This document shows, piece after piece, positions 47,203-57,671 of a stretch of 64,000 bases of DNA (its first letter is position 1; every line of letters begins with the position of its first letter). Origin of the DNA: Urechis unicinctus. Its lineage: Eukaryota > Annelida > Polychaeta > Xenopneusta > Urechidae. Position numbers and translations under genes: made by a program. A model generated the notes under the pieces. It searched no databases, had not been told where the DNA came from, and was given only the letters and a program-made list of their open reading frames with translations. The stretch covers positions 32,734,199 through 32,798,198 of the forward strand of contig CM067353.1 of assembly GCA_034190875.2 (NCBI GenBank). The letters run 5' to 3'.

Positions 47203-47791
47203 CTATTTCTGTAGGTATACAACTTGATTGGGTCGTAGTATGTCAGTTCGTAACCGTAAGTGATCTGGCGTTGCTTGCTTCAAATCGATAAACAAATAAC
47301 CGTGGGGTTGCGAAGTAGCATCCAAAAAGGATACTTGATGTTTTGCGGGTACATTTGTTTGGCTAAATGCATGATTTGTGAAGCGTCCTGAGGGTTCTTA
47401 AATACAACTAAATAATGAGCATTCAAACTGATTGTTCGATGTTCTTTATTCTTTCCGAATAAATTTTGTACTAAACACAACATGCTAAGATTGCCATGAT
47501 GACTCCCTTTGGTGAATAGGCGAGTGAGGCGTTCGTCAGTTTCTTGCATCAAATCATCGATGATCAACAAGGTTCTTTGTTGAGGGTCTGTCTCAAAATT
47601 CAACCCCTCTACAAATTCCACGTGGGGTAGTTGAGTGTACATTGTTTGCCACTCTCCAAAACGATTCGATCGGGTGGTGGCTCAATGTGACTACCTTTAA
47701 TTAACTCACTCACAAAGTAAGTTTTTCCACATCCACTTGGACCAGCCATCACGCAACTAAAGGGGTGTTTTAAGGTTCGATCCATTCTCAT
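47203..47791 (-). pseudogene. Genome-packaging ATPase (A32/FtsK-like), two frameshifts
   Basis: ATG 47,791 (MRMDRTLKHPFSC). Walker A is AGPSGCGKTYFVSELI and Walker B LLIIDDLMQE, the latter after a one-base loss near 47,645. Sensor region: LCLVQNLFGKNKEHRTIS and NAHYLVVFKNPQDASQ. A second one-base loss near 47,288 leads to YLFIDLKQATPDHLRLRTDI and the stop at 47,203. About 196 residues, typical of Polinton packaging ATPases, which pump DNA into the capsid. Confidence 0.88.
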
Positions 47792-47917
47792 ACTAAGTTA
47801 TCATTCACTGTTACCCACTCTTTTTATAGATAGGTGATGTGTGTTATGCGTTGGGTGTCGTGATAAGTAGAACTCAAAAAAGATATTCAACTAAAGTATA
47901 TTGTCACTTTTATTCAA

Positions 47918-48718
47918 TCACCAATCATATATATTCATGCGTCTAATAATTCGGTTATATTCACAGTCATACGGTTCCCCCATTAAGACTTTTGACCAGT
48001 GTTCGGTGGTCACACAAAAACCTAACATATTACGCCGATACTCTCTAGAGAGCCAAAGGCATAGTTCAGTCAAATTGTGTTGCTCACACAACACGCGCCA
48101 TAATAAAGTTACGTGATTTTCGTCCACCTTATCCAAGGCCCTTTCTACGCAATGTGAATACATTTTCTGTTGGTTTTCCGCTTGACATACCCCCGTTCCA
48201 CATTCTTCACATGGTTCTTGAGCTATGTCAGATAACAATGGTTTCATCAAACCACTGTAAAGGCTAATTATCATATCCCACCCATCATGTGACGTTCCTT
48301 GATTACCGATCTTTTGTCTGTGGGCTGTTAGTTCTTCGTAACCTTTTATGAGCTGCCACCAATTGAAACTATCAAAGCGCATGGTCACGCTTCCACGGGT
48401 AATTTCAATATAGGGGAGTGGGGCTTTCACTCGACCAATCGCATTGTCAAACACTGTGACTTCCATATCAATGTCTGATTGGCCAGCTTCCACGTCAATC
48501 AACGATACGGCGAGTGATGTCAAAGCCGTCCCACTTCCGAGAAAGGCGTTTGTGGGAAAGTTTATTTTATGTCCGCTCCATCGATCGCGAATTTGTAAAT
48601 CATTGATCAAATGTTCTGGGTTACTAAACCACTGTGTGATTTGAAAGCGACCTCGACGTCGACTGGTATACAACGGTCCATCAATGTAATCATACTCCTT
48701 GCTGTTCTCCTCCGCCAT
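47918..48718 (-). CDS. Unknown Polinton protein (266 aa) sharing a Cys-containing C-terminal domain with the 49.5-kb gene
   Basis: ATG 48,718 and a single open frame of 266 codons. The N-terminal part (SRRRGRFQITQWFSNPEHL, DRWSGHKINFPTNAF, DIDMEVTVFDN) looks beta-rich; then WWQLIKGYEELTAHR. The C-terminal part has EPCEECGTGVCQAENQQ, HCVERALDKVDENHVTLLW and LWLSREYRRNMLG. That last part aligns with the 123-residue protein at 49,533-49,904: CxxC, Q-x-x-x-H, A-L-E/D-K/R-V-D-E, LW. Family unknown to me. It is one of the few unbroken genes here. CACGTG boxes lie 78-165 bases upstream. Confidence 0.6.
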   Translation of the reverse strand: MAEENSKEYDYIDGPLYTSRRRGRFQITQWFSNPEHLINDLQIRDRWSGHKINFPTNAFLGSGTALTSLAVSLIDVEAGQSDIDMEVTVFDNAIGRVKAPLPYIEITRGSVTMRFDSFNWWQLIKGYEELTAHRQKIGNQGTSHDGWDMIISLYSGLMKPLLSDIAQEPCEECGTGVCQAENQQKMYSHCVERALDKVDENHVTLLWRVLCEQHNLTELCLWLSREYRRNMLGFCVTTEHWSKVLMGEPYDCEYNRIIRRMNIYDW

Positions 48719-48796
48719 CCTGAATGAAACAAAAATCGGTCCGTGTTTGCTTATTTATCCCCCCTGATCGAGGTGATGTAAGGTATTTTTCATGAT

Positions 48797-48883
48797 CACG
48801 TGACGAATTAATTGAGCTGATGTCAGCGGGGTTTTTTTTCATAATCACGTGACAAATTAATTTCAGATCCGGTAAATCACGTG
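48797..48883. promoter_or_regulatory. Three CACGTG boxes in an intergenic region
   Basis: CACGTG at 48,797-48,802, 48,846-48,851 and 48,878-48,883. The first two lie in near repeats of AATCACGTGACAAATTAATT. They sit between the 266-aa gene and the zinc-finger gene, upstream of the former. E-box or TFE-type sites are the natural reading. Confidence 0.5.
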
Positions 48884-48932
48884 GTACACCGGAGTTGTGG
48901 GGTTCTTCAAGCGTGGAAGTTAAGCTTTCCGA

Positions 48933-49172
48933 TTACGTCACAACCTTCCTCTGCTTTGTTGTGCCTGTTGTTTTTCTTAATTTTCGATTGTCAATGTAGA
49001 GCTTATAATTACAGTGATATTTCAAGTGTTGGGTCAAAAGCGCCTTCGTAACAAACCCACATTGACACAGAGGACAACGCCGTAACCTCAGGGTTCTGTG
49101 TTTACTCCGAACAGATGGTTGTTGGGTCTCAGCCACTCTCTGACATTCGTCACATTCTACACAAGTTTCCAT
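48933..49172 (-). CDS. C2H2 zinc-finger protein of Polinton (79 aa)
   Basis: I choose ATG 49,172 (METCVECDEC); the longer frame starts at TTG. A CxxC-xx-C cluster is followed by a finger CPLCQCGFVTKALLTQHLKY with C-x2-C-x12-H-x3-H spacing, then a basic tail (NRKLRKTTGTTKQRK). A nucleic-acid-binding regulator is likely. No frame break. Confidence 0.6.
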   Translation of the reverse strand: METCVECDECQRVAETQQPSVRSKHRTLRLRRCPLCQCGFVTKALLTQHLKYHCNYKLYIDNRKLRKTTGTTKQRKVVT

Positions 49173-49239
49173 GTCATCGCTTTTAAGATTCAACCTTTAC
49201 TGACAGTAAACTTGTTGTTAACCGATATTAATAATTACT

Positions 49240-49473
49240 TTAATCCACCTCATCTTCAGACACGAACGCAGTTAACTGACGATCCATTAAACACTCTCTA
49301 GCTTCGATCGCTTTACTAAGAGCCGTATCAAAATCGTAACCATGCTCCATCAAGCGCTGTTGATTTATACTAATTTGTCTATAAATCTTATTGTCTCTCA
49401 GTTCTCGAGTTAGTTGTGCATGCATCTGTATCTTGTCTTTTAAAACAGACCACCTGCTATACGCATCCGTCAT
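49240..49473 (-). CDS. Small helical Polinton protein (77 aa)
   Basis: MTDAYSRWSVLKDKIQMHAQ, then charged helix-forming residues and an acidic end (SEDEVD). ATG start, one frame, 67 bases upstream of the zinc-finger gene in the same direction. Function and family unknown. Confidence 0.45.
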   Translation of the reverse strand: MTDAYSRWSVLKDKIQMHAQLTRELRDNKIYRQISINQQRLMEHGYDFDTALSKAIEARECLMDRQLTAFVSEDEVD

Positions 49474-49532
49474 GTTGATGTCACTCTCTGACTATCTCAC
49501 CCATAAATGACCACCCACCAAATTTTAACTCT

Positions 49533-49904
49533 TTATAACATACATTCCAAATAAAAAAACACTGTCCTGTTAATTACACGTATTTCAATATCTGATTTTA
49601 CCGACTCCAACCAATATTTCCTATAGTCCACACACAACCATTTGCTACGTTCCATCCACAAGGGGCAGGGGTCAATTATAGCTATACTTAATTCCCATAA
49701 TCTTGACACGTACAGTTCATCAACTCGTTCGAGGGCGTCCGCCATACACAACCAAACTTGTTCTTCTGGTTCGGCCATCAAACACACATGGTGTTGTCGC
49801 TGACTTGGGTGGTCGATTTGGCATCCGTGGCATTTTTCTGGTATAAGGGTTCCGATTAAATCGACAAGCGTGTCTGTGTACACCACCATCAGATATTCCT
49901 CCAT
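49533..49904 (-). CDS. Cys/His-motif Polinton protein, paralogue of the 266-aa C-terminus
   Basis: ATG 49,904 (MEEYLMVVYTDTLVDLIG); 123 residues. Motif CHGCQIDHPSQRQHHVCL, then LCMADALERVDELYVSRLW. The C-x2-C..D-x-PSQ-x-x-H..CL motif recurs in Polinton-associated proteins of invertebrates and fish in my knowledge, with no assigned function. The frame continues beyond the ATG into host exon D sequence, which is accidental. The start lies only 10 bases from the element edge. Confidence 0.55.
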   Translation of the reverse strand: MEEYLMVVYTDTLVDLIGTLIPEKCHGCQIDHPSQRQHHVCLMAEPEEQVWLCMADALERVDELYVSRLWELSIAIIDPCPLWMERSKWLCVDYRKYWLESVKSDIEIRVINRTVFFYLECML

Positions 49905-49914
49905 TAATTTTGAT

Positions 49915-49997
49915 TCGTGTGGGAGACTGGTGGCAACAGAGACAGCTCTCTTCCAACAAATCGCAGCGAGGCTGATTACGCCGAACCGACACTGTGA
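49915..49997 (+). pseudogene. Tail exon copy D, truncated by the Polinton
   Basis: Begins inside the tail exon at GTGTGGGAGAC. The frame gives GNRDSSLPTNRSEADYAEPT and stops at TGA 49,995-49,997. The first 40 or so bases of the exon found in A-C are replaced by Polinton sequence. Confidence 0.6.
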
Positions 49998-50823
49998 GAC
50001 ACTCGATGCCAACTGGTCATCATATCGCATGATGTCTGCCCTGATGGCGATGGATTGATGGTACCGATATTCTGGACCTCTTTGCCTAGCTTACTCTTCA
50101 TATCTAAGTGAATTATTCCAGTAAAAACTCAAATGGTTTTACGTGCTTGATATAGATGGTTGAATGGATGGTTGTCATTTTTATAGCCAAGAATTACTTA
50201 GTGGTGGGCGTATCTTCACACGATACAAACGGTATTCCAAGTGACACTAATCTCTCATTTAATTAAACCATGTCTAATTATGTGTCTAAATAAATGACAT
50301 TTCATTGTACGCTTCATGATAAATAAAGAAGATAACCCTTAAATTATGTCAATTTAATATGCTCGAATTGATTTCTGATTGTAAAAATAAATGCTTCACT
50401 CACATAATGATATTTTACACTTGATCAACGATGGGCCATTTAGGGGGGAAGGGGTAATGTAGCTATATTTCATCGCACATTACTTGGACCATGCTCTATG
50501 GTATGAACTTAACGTTCATCATTGTACAGGTGCAGCCAGTTTATTAATGAATCCGGTGATTTTTTGTTGCATTGCTGATAGCAACTGGGGCATACCACTA
50601 ATGTGTACTAGCTATAATGTCAATTCTCATCAGACGGTTCTAAAATACCCCATCATCTAAGTTCTGCCAAATTATGAAGGTAGACAAAACATGGCCTGCA
50701 GTTGCGTTCTGCCTACTGTCTTAATTGAACTTGACTTCGTCTTATTTAATGGCTTTGATTGCTAAGTGGCGGATAACAAACACCCTGATCCCCTCAAGAA
50801 CGACAAGCCCTCTCCCCAACTCT
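49998..50823. other. Conserved non-coding part of the tandem unit, copy D
   Basis: Aligns with 1,736-2,940 (shortened). No gene. Confidence 0.6.
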
Positions 50824-50921
50824 TCAACCAGGACCACGTTCAAGACCCCTACAACAGTCTGCACGATGACAGTGCCTACGAGCAGCGAGTATGGCGCGCC
50901 CTCCCCCACTGACTGCTGTCA

Positions 50922-50967
<46 letters not shown>

Positions 50968-51096
50968 GTTGTGGTGGTCCTCCACGAGCACTTCGAGCGC
51001 CTGTACATTTTTATGGCTACTGACTGCAACGTCCGGTACAGCCATAAGTGAATGGCCTTTGAAGTAGAAAATGCGACGACGCCTGTGTTCACCCAT
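50824..51096 (-). pseudogene. Unrecognised membrane-like ORF, copy D
   Basis: Starts MGEHRRRRIFYFKGHSLMAV, as at 2,940-3,257. A 41-base poly-G run inserted at 50,925-50,965 encodes a proline run on this strand and breaks the homology; the hydrophobic part is out of frame. Confidence 0.4.
50925..50965 (+). repeat. Poly-G run (41 bases)
   Basis: Uninterrupted G run inside a duplicated reading frame; absent from copy A. Confidence 0.9.
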
Positions 51097-51199
51097 GGAA
51101 GCTTCCTATAGTAGATGGGTGGCGTCTTGTATCTATATTAGGGATCTGAGATTTTCGCGGACAGGAGCACATTCATCCTAGGCGAGTTCAGGCGCTTCA

Positions 51200-51350
51200 T
51201 GCAGCCCAGTGTTGTGCACCACAGCGCCAGAATCCTGCCCGGACGCGGCATGACCGTCGCCTGAGCGAGGCAGGTATGCAATAACAAATATGGTTGCATG
51301 TGTGTCTCTCGACCTGGATACGAAGGGACTAGGCGCAAAATGGGTGTGTA
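51200..51350 (+). pseudogene. EGF-like exon remnant, copy D
   Basis: CNNKYGCMCVSRPGYEGTRR in one frame, aligned with 3,380-3,476 of copy A. Confidence 0.45.
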
Positions 51351-51537
51351 CAGCAGGGTAGTATGTACCTTGAAGGCTTGATGAACGTGACAAATGCATT
51401 GAGAACTTGTTCAGTACTTGTTTACTTCTGTTGCATTAGACATTAATGCCCATTGTCACAAACGCAGCGAGTGATTATAGAGCAATAAGCGGATTTAGGA
51501 GTCAGATGTAAAGGAATGCACATCTGTGTTTTGTCTG

Positions 51538-51632
51538 AACAGGGCTGCATGTGTGGATCGCGTAGACGGCTACACATGCAGTTGTCAGCCAGGACAAGAA
51601 GGGTTGAGGCGTGAAACTGGCTGGCAAGGTGA
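51538..51632 (+). pseudogene. EGF-like exon, copy D
   Basis: AACVDRVDGYTCSCQPGQEG in one frame: C..DGYTC-x-C-x-PG-x-EG; the last cysteine is Arg. Confidence 0.5.
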
Positions 51633-51639
51633 TTGTTAG

Positions 51640-52740
51640 TATGGGTTAACAGCTGGTTCCTCACTTATAAAATTTCAGTTACCATTTTATTTTGATTGAT
51701 ATATCGACCATTGAAGGGGAACAGTGTATATCTAAGTGTAGACCCTATATCTAAATACATTCATACAATACTAGATAAATATCGGAATACGCCGACAAGG
51801 TAACTGAGCGGTTGTCTAAATGTCGGCGTGTGGAATTCACAACTTAATACACAACGTACATACGAGGCACTAACGAAGGGTGTTAAATTTGAACAAAATA
51901 ATGATTGTTTGCAACAGAAGCTGATCACAGAGGCTGGTGATGTGTGAACCTCTTGGAGCATCTGTTTTAATTGGGGCCTAGCTAATCCCACAGAGACGGG
52001 TTCATTATCCCTGCCTGTGAGGTGTTGATTGTTTATGAGCCGTGACAGTCCGATTTGGCCCTAGTTTTTTTTTATGATTTGTTTGATCTCGCAAGCATGT
52101 TGAGCTCCTGTAAATGTAATATCAGCTGTCCGTATGCTTACTTTTGAATCAGCCATGTCATTAATGGGCTGCGGATTAGCGGGCCCGGGTATGGAGCTTG
52201 CGATCTTAATGCTTCGTAATGTACCGGGGTTTAAGAGATGAATTGTAAATATGGGTGGGAATGAGATTAAAAAAGAGGTTGAATCAGTAAATAAGAAAGT
52301 ATAGTAGCTATATCTTAACTACAACTATGTCACGCTACCAATAGACTAAATCTATTGTTGTGTATGATAAGACGAATTCGGGTCCTTAAATTAAATGAGG
52401 TCATCAACAGATAAGTCGGGAGGTCACAATCATCAGCAGATGTACTGGCCGAGTTAGCCAACTGGAGCATGACCTGCATAGCAATGACGGGTCTGCCAGA
52501 ATGCATGCGGTGCATTTTTCGGAAGGAGTTATTTGTCAGGCACGAAAGTTTCGGACTCTCCGTTGAGAAGTAGGGTCTCGCGAGAGTTGGGGATGTGAAG
52601 CAAGGGCTGACAAGAAACTTGTTTGAGGAGGTGATGTCAGCAAAGATTTGATTTGTGGAACGGGAGATTGCGGGAAAGACACAGGGTCGGTAGAAGGTAA
52701 TGTGGGGTCGAAAATTGATGGTTTATTTGGCCTTTGAGGA
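51640..52740. other. No recognised gene
   Basis: AT-rich; minus-strand frames at 51,761-51,991 and 52,330-52,515 are unrecognised. Confidence 0.4.
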
Positions 52741-52748
52741 GATGGTGA

Positions 52749-53551
52749 TTACAGGGCAGGAGCCAGTCTATGATCAGAGTCAGGAGGGACTGGTAATAGC
52801 GAGACAGAATTCGGTGTAGAGTCAAAGCTTGGAAGAGTTGGATATTTTGGTGATGGCAAAGTCGGCATATAACCAGAGCTGGGAGGAGTTGGTGATGGTT
52901 CGACTGAAGTAGGCAGAGGAGAAGGATTAAGAGGGGTTGGTGATGTGTCGACTGAAGTAATCACAGAAATAAGACTAAGAGGGGTTGGTGATGGGTCGAC
53001 TTCAGTAGGCAGAGTAGAAGGACTAACAGGGGTTTGGGACGGGTCGACTGTAGTCGACAGCGGAGAGGGACTGGAAGGGGCTGGGAGCAGATCGGCTGTA
53101 TTCGGCAAAGGAGTGGGGCTGGAAGGGGTTGGGAACGGGGCGACCGAAGTTCGTGGGGATTCTCAAACGATGCGACATTTGAATACTTTGCATTGAGAGC
53201 GACAACTGTGGCTTTGCTTTCTTCATGAACTACTCTCAGCAACAGTACATATCTCATGCCTTTCCTGAATGCATCACGCAACCTGATCTCTTCTTCACCA
53301 TACTCAATACATTCACGGATGGCCGTCTCATGCACCTCTAGCATATCAGCAATTTTACGCTGTATTTCGTCTCCTACTCGACATCACTGATATTCCTGCG
53401 CAAAGAGTCTCTCCCGCAAACAGGCCTTCTCATAGTTGTCATCAGCATTCTTCGAGGCCACCCTCAAGCTCGAATTGCGACGTTCAGCGTCGTTTAACAA
53501 TTCGGGCAGCTCAATACATTCAGTATGCATTCTTTGCAGGATACCTTCCAT
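52749..53551 (-). pseudogene. Unrecognised protein: charged helical N-part and Pro/Ser/Thr repeat tail
   Basis: ATG 53,551 (MEGILQRMHTECIELPELLN). The frame runs through an in-frame TGA near 53,383 and then IQRKIADMLEVHETAIRECI, LRDAFRKGMRYVLLLRVVHE and KATVVALNAKYSNVASFE. A frame change near 53,150 leads to a repeated PSPTPLSPSPLPTSV-type tail that continues to about 52,750. The first 130 residues are charged and probably helical; the tail is low complexity. I do not recognise the family. Confidence 0.35.
52855..53150. repeat. ~60-bp minisatellite, about five units
   Basis: Units contain GGGGTTGGTGATGGGTCGAC and TGAAGTAGGCAGAGGAG with small variants; they code the Pro/Ser/Thr repeat on the minus strand. 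Confidence 0.8.
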
Positions 53552-54690
53552 TTCGCGCAGTTATAATTGAAAATCAAACAGGATATCAAAGAAAATCTTA
53601 AATTCTGTACTGACACTTTGGAAGCTGGAATCGATTCTCCACCATGTGTCGTATCGTGGTGCGTGACCAGCACTCAACAGTAATTATTATACAATGACTG
53701 GTTAATAAATTTGCACATAAAATGTAGGATCCACTCTTGAGCAAGGGAGGCAAACTTGGGACACCGGATTTCACCGACAGGTGGCACAGCCAGTGCATGT
53801 AGATGTCAGGCCATTGATCGGATTCTGGCTATCTCCGGTTTACCAACCTGGTGTCTTGTTCTGATCACTGGCGCTCAAGTCAATTCATTCAACGAGCGCG
53901 TTCGGTAGTGTTCCGTTTTGCCAGACTCATATATCTATATATATTATCATGCATGCCACTCGAGGGTATTGAAACATGGTTGTATTTTTACAGGAATAAT
54001 AAAGTTCATGTGAAATTATTGAAAAACGCTGTTTTTTTTTAGAACAACCATCGAAGAGAGTGAGTGTCTGTACAGCTGATTGAACTTGTGGCGAACTTAA
54101 GAAATAGTCTCCTACTCCCAAAACTACAAATCCTAGCTACAGGCCTGAATGACTGAGTGCTATTTCTCACTTCGCTCGGTTCCCCGTGCAGCAATGAAAT
54201 TCGTTGTACATCATTGTTGACACCAAACCCAGGGCTATCCAAGCAGAAGATTCCTTGCAGTTCCCCATGTGGCAACTCCTCTCTGTGTCTCCCTTCAGTT
54301 TAAAAGATAAGGTAAGTTTAGGGGATAAATAAAACAACTAGTAACTAGTCTGATAGTGTAACCCCCTTAATAAATGTGATTAACTTCAGAAATTTCCAGA
54401 CTACCATATACTGGACCACAAACACCTATTCCCAGGCTACATTCACCATCAGGAATGAGGTAGGTATATTTGTCATGTGTGTACCTAGATAATAATTACT
54501 ACTGATGCCTGACAGCCAAACTACTGACAAAATATAATCACATTTGAAATGGGTGTCATCAAAGTCAATTAGACAGGATTTGTTTTGCAGTAGGCAACAT
54601 TGAGAGAAACCCACCTGGGAAAAATCATTTTCTGAATCAACATGTGGCCCCCAGACATCTACCCTATTCCACCATCCTCCTTGCAAGCGT
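53552..54690. other. No recognised gene
   Basis: Nothing supported. Minus-strand frames at 53,598-53,798, 54,039-54,275 and 54,426-54,734 are unrecognised. Confidence 0.4.
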
Positions 54691-54691
54691 A

Positions 54692-56310
<1,619 letters not shown>

Positions 56311-56382
56311 GGTGCAGACAGCAATAATATTGATAACAATTGTATAATAGTAGGCAAGCAAGCTAATTTTGAATGATATGAT

Positions 56383-56730
56383 AAATTTATGTAGTTTCAA
56401 CTAAATATAAATTACATTTTCTACATGAAATATCTTATTACAGATGACACATATGGGATCCCTCATGAATATGCTAATGACCGAAAATGCTGATTGGTTA
56501 TGAAATACTGACCAATCTCCATCTTGAACACGCTCACGTGGGCCTTATACCGCGCAACGAATTGCTACATCCAACTTGACCGTATATAATGCTCTGCATA
56601 TGTCTAATTTCTCTGATTTGACCGAAAGAGCTCAACAGAAGATAAATACCGTCGACTTGGCCAGCCGACCTTATTCATCTGTAATAAGATAGAAAATGTA
56701 ATTTATATTTAGTTAAAACTATATAAATTG
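56383..56730. mobile_element. MITE with ~60-bp terminal inverted repeats
   Basis: Left arm 56,383-56,447 (ATTACATTTTCTACATG, CTTATTACAGATGA) is the inverse of the right arm 56,675-56,729 (TCATCTGTAATAAGATAGAA, ATGTAATTTATATTTAGTT). The spacer is about 230 bases with no gene. A third, partial arm follows at 56,733-56,779 in the left-arm orientation. Confidence 0.7.
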
Positions 56731-56779
56731 ATCATTTTCTACATGGTAGAAATAACTTATTACAGATGACACATATGGG

Positions 56780-57413
56780 TAGACTGTTGCTACGTCGGTT
56801 GGTCAATTGTTGGTATATGTGGTTCAAAGAGAAAAAATAGACCATTTAATAAAGGTTAAGGCCGACATCCTCCGTTGCTTGGTCTCCGCCTATAATTCGA
56901 CACCCCTTGGAGTAGGTGCGTGAACCTAATAGTGGCGCAGTATTGCGTCTTGAACTGGGTTGCGGTGTCGCGCAGACAGACGCTGTAGCACTTCTGGAGG
57001 AAGCTGTCTGGTGTAATGTTTGTACACATTATCGCATGGCACCCTCCTCTCAGCCAATCAGAGCTCGAGAAAAAGCTCGGTCTTTTTCCCATATCACCTC
57101 AAACGCACAGTTTGCCATGCGATAACTGCAACCGTGTCGCAATATCACCGAGAAACAACTTCACCTGAGATGGTCCCTCACAGAGCACCGCGGCTCTAGC
57201 ATGGCAACACTACGGAGGTTCTTAATATCACGCACTCTTTACAAGTGCAATAACGAAGGTTTTCTCAAGAGTCATTTGCTTGCCAGCCGCTAATGTGGTT
57301 GCGTAGCGCTCATCGGGATGTCACGGTATTACCCCATCTCCCCGGAATCATGCTGAGGCGCGAAATTGTAACACCTGCCGAGCCGAGTCTTCTGCGCTAC
57401 AGTGTTGCTAACT
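56780..57413. other. No recognised gene
   Basis: Possibly the 3' part of the retroelement that follows on the minus strand; frames at 56,856-57,092 (-) and 57,293-57,535 (+) are unrecognised. Confidence 0.35.
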
Positions 57414-57671
57414 TCAGCAACGGCGAGCTTCCTCGTCCTTCTGCGTCACGGGATCTTTCGTCTTTGAACGCACGCCTATTCCTTCGCCTATTAGTTCCTT
57501 TGTTCGTTTTTCCAATGAATTCTGAAATGTCTTGAACGTCATGTCCTCCTTCTTACATAAAGCGACATTATAACCATACTCTTCTATGAGATGTCGCTGA
57601 ATTCCAGCTGAAAGACCTCGAAGAGAACCGGGTGGATATATGCCACTCCCTGATACCCCGCGATAGAGCAT
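57414..57671 (-). pseudogene. DUF3504/Crypton-like tyrosine recombinase fragment
   Basis: After the RNase H end, another frame reads YPPGSLRGLSAGIQRHLIEE, a KTFQNSLEKRTKELIGEGIG stretch and VTQKDEEA. The series S-L..I-x-RHL..F..L..K-x-L-x-x-G-x-G..T-x-x-DEE matches the N-terminal core-binding part of DUF3504 proteins (Crypton-derived, ZMYM/KIAA1958-like). No catalytic R..H-x-x-R..Y region is seen downstream. Confidence 0.55.

Larger units (their letters stand above)
36950..49914. mobile_element. Polinton/Maverick (adintovirus-like) element, degenerate or poorly assembled
   Basis: The hallmark set is present: protein-primed PolB (+), adenovirus-type protease, double-jelly-roll major capsid, penton-like minor capsid, packaging ATPase and retroviral-type integrase with chromodomain (all -). 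The 13-kb span is slightly short for the family (about 15-20 kb). No terminal inverted repeats or target duplication are visible, and the right edge is cut at host tail exon D (49,915). Genes on the minus strand are packed with overlaps or gaps of a few bases, as in a virus. Most genes carry frameshifts or stops, so as written the element could not work. Confidence 0.95.
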
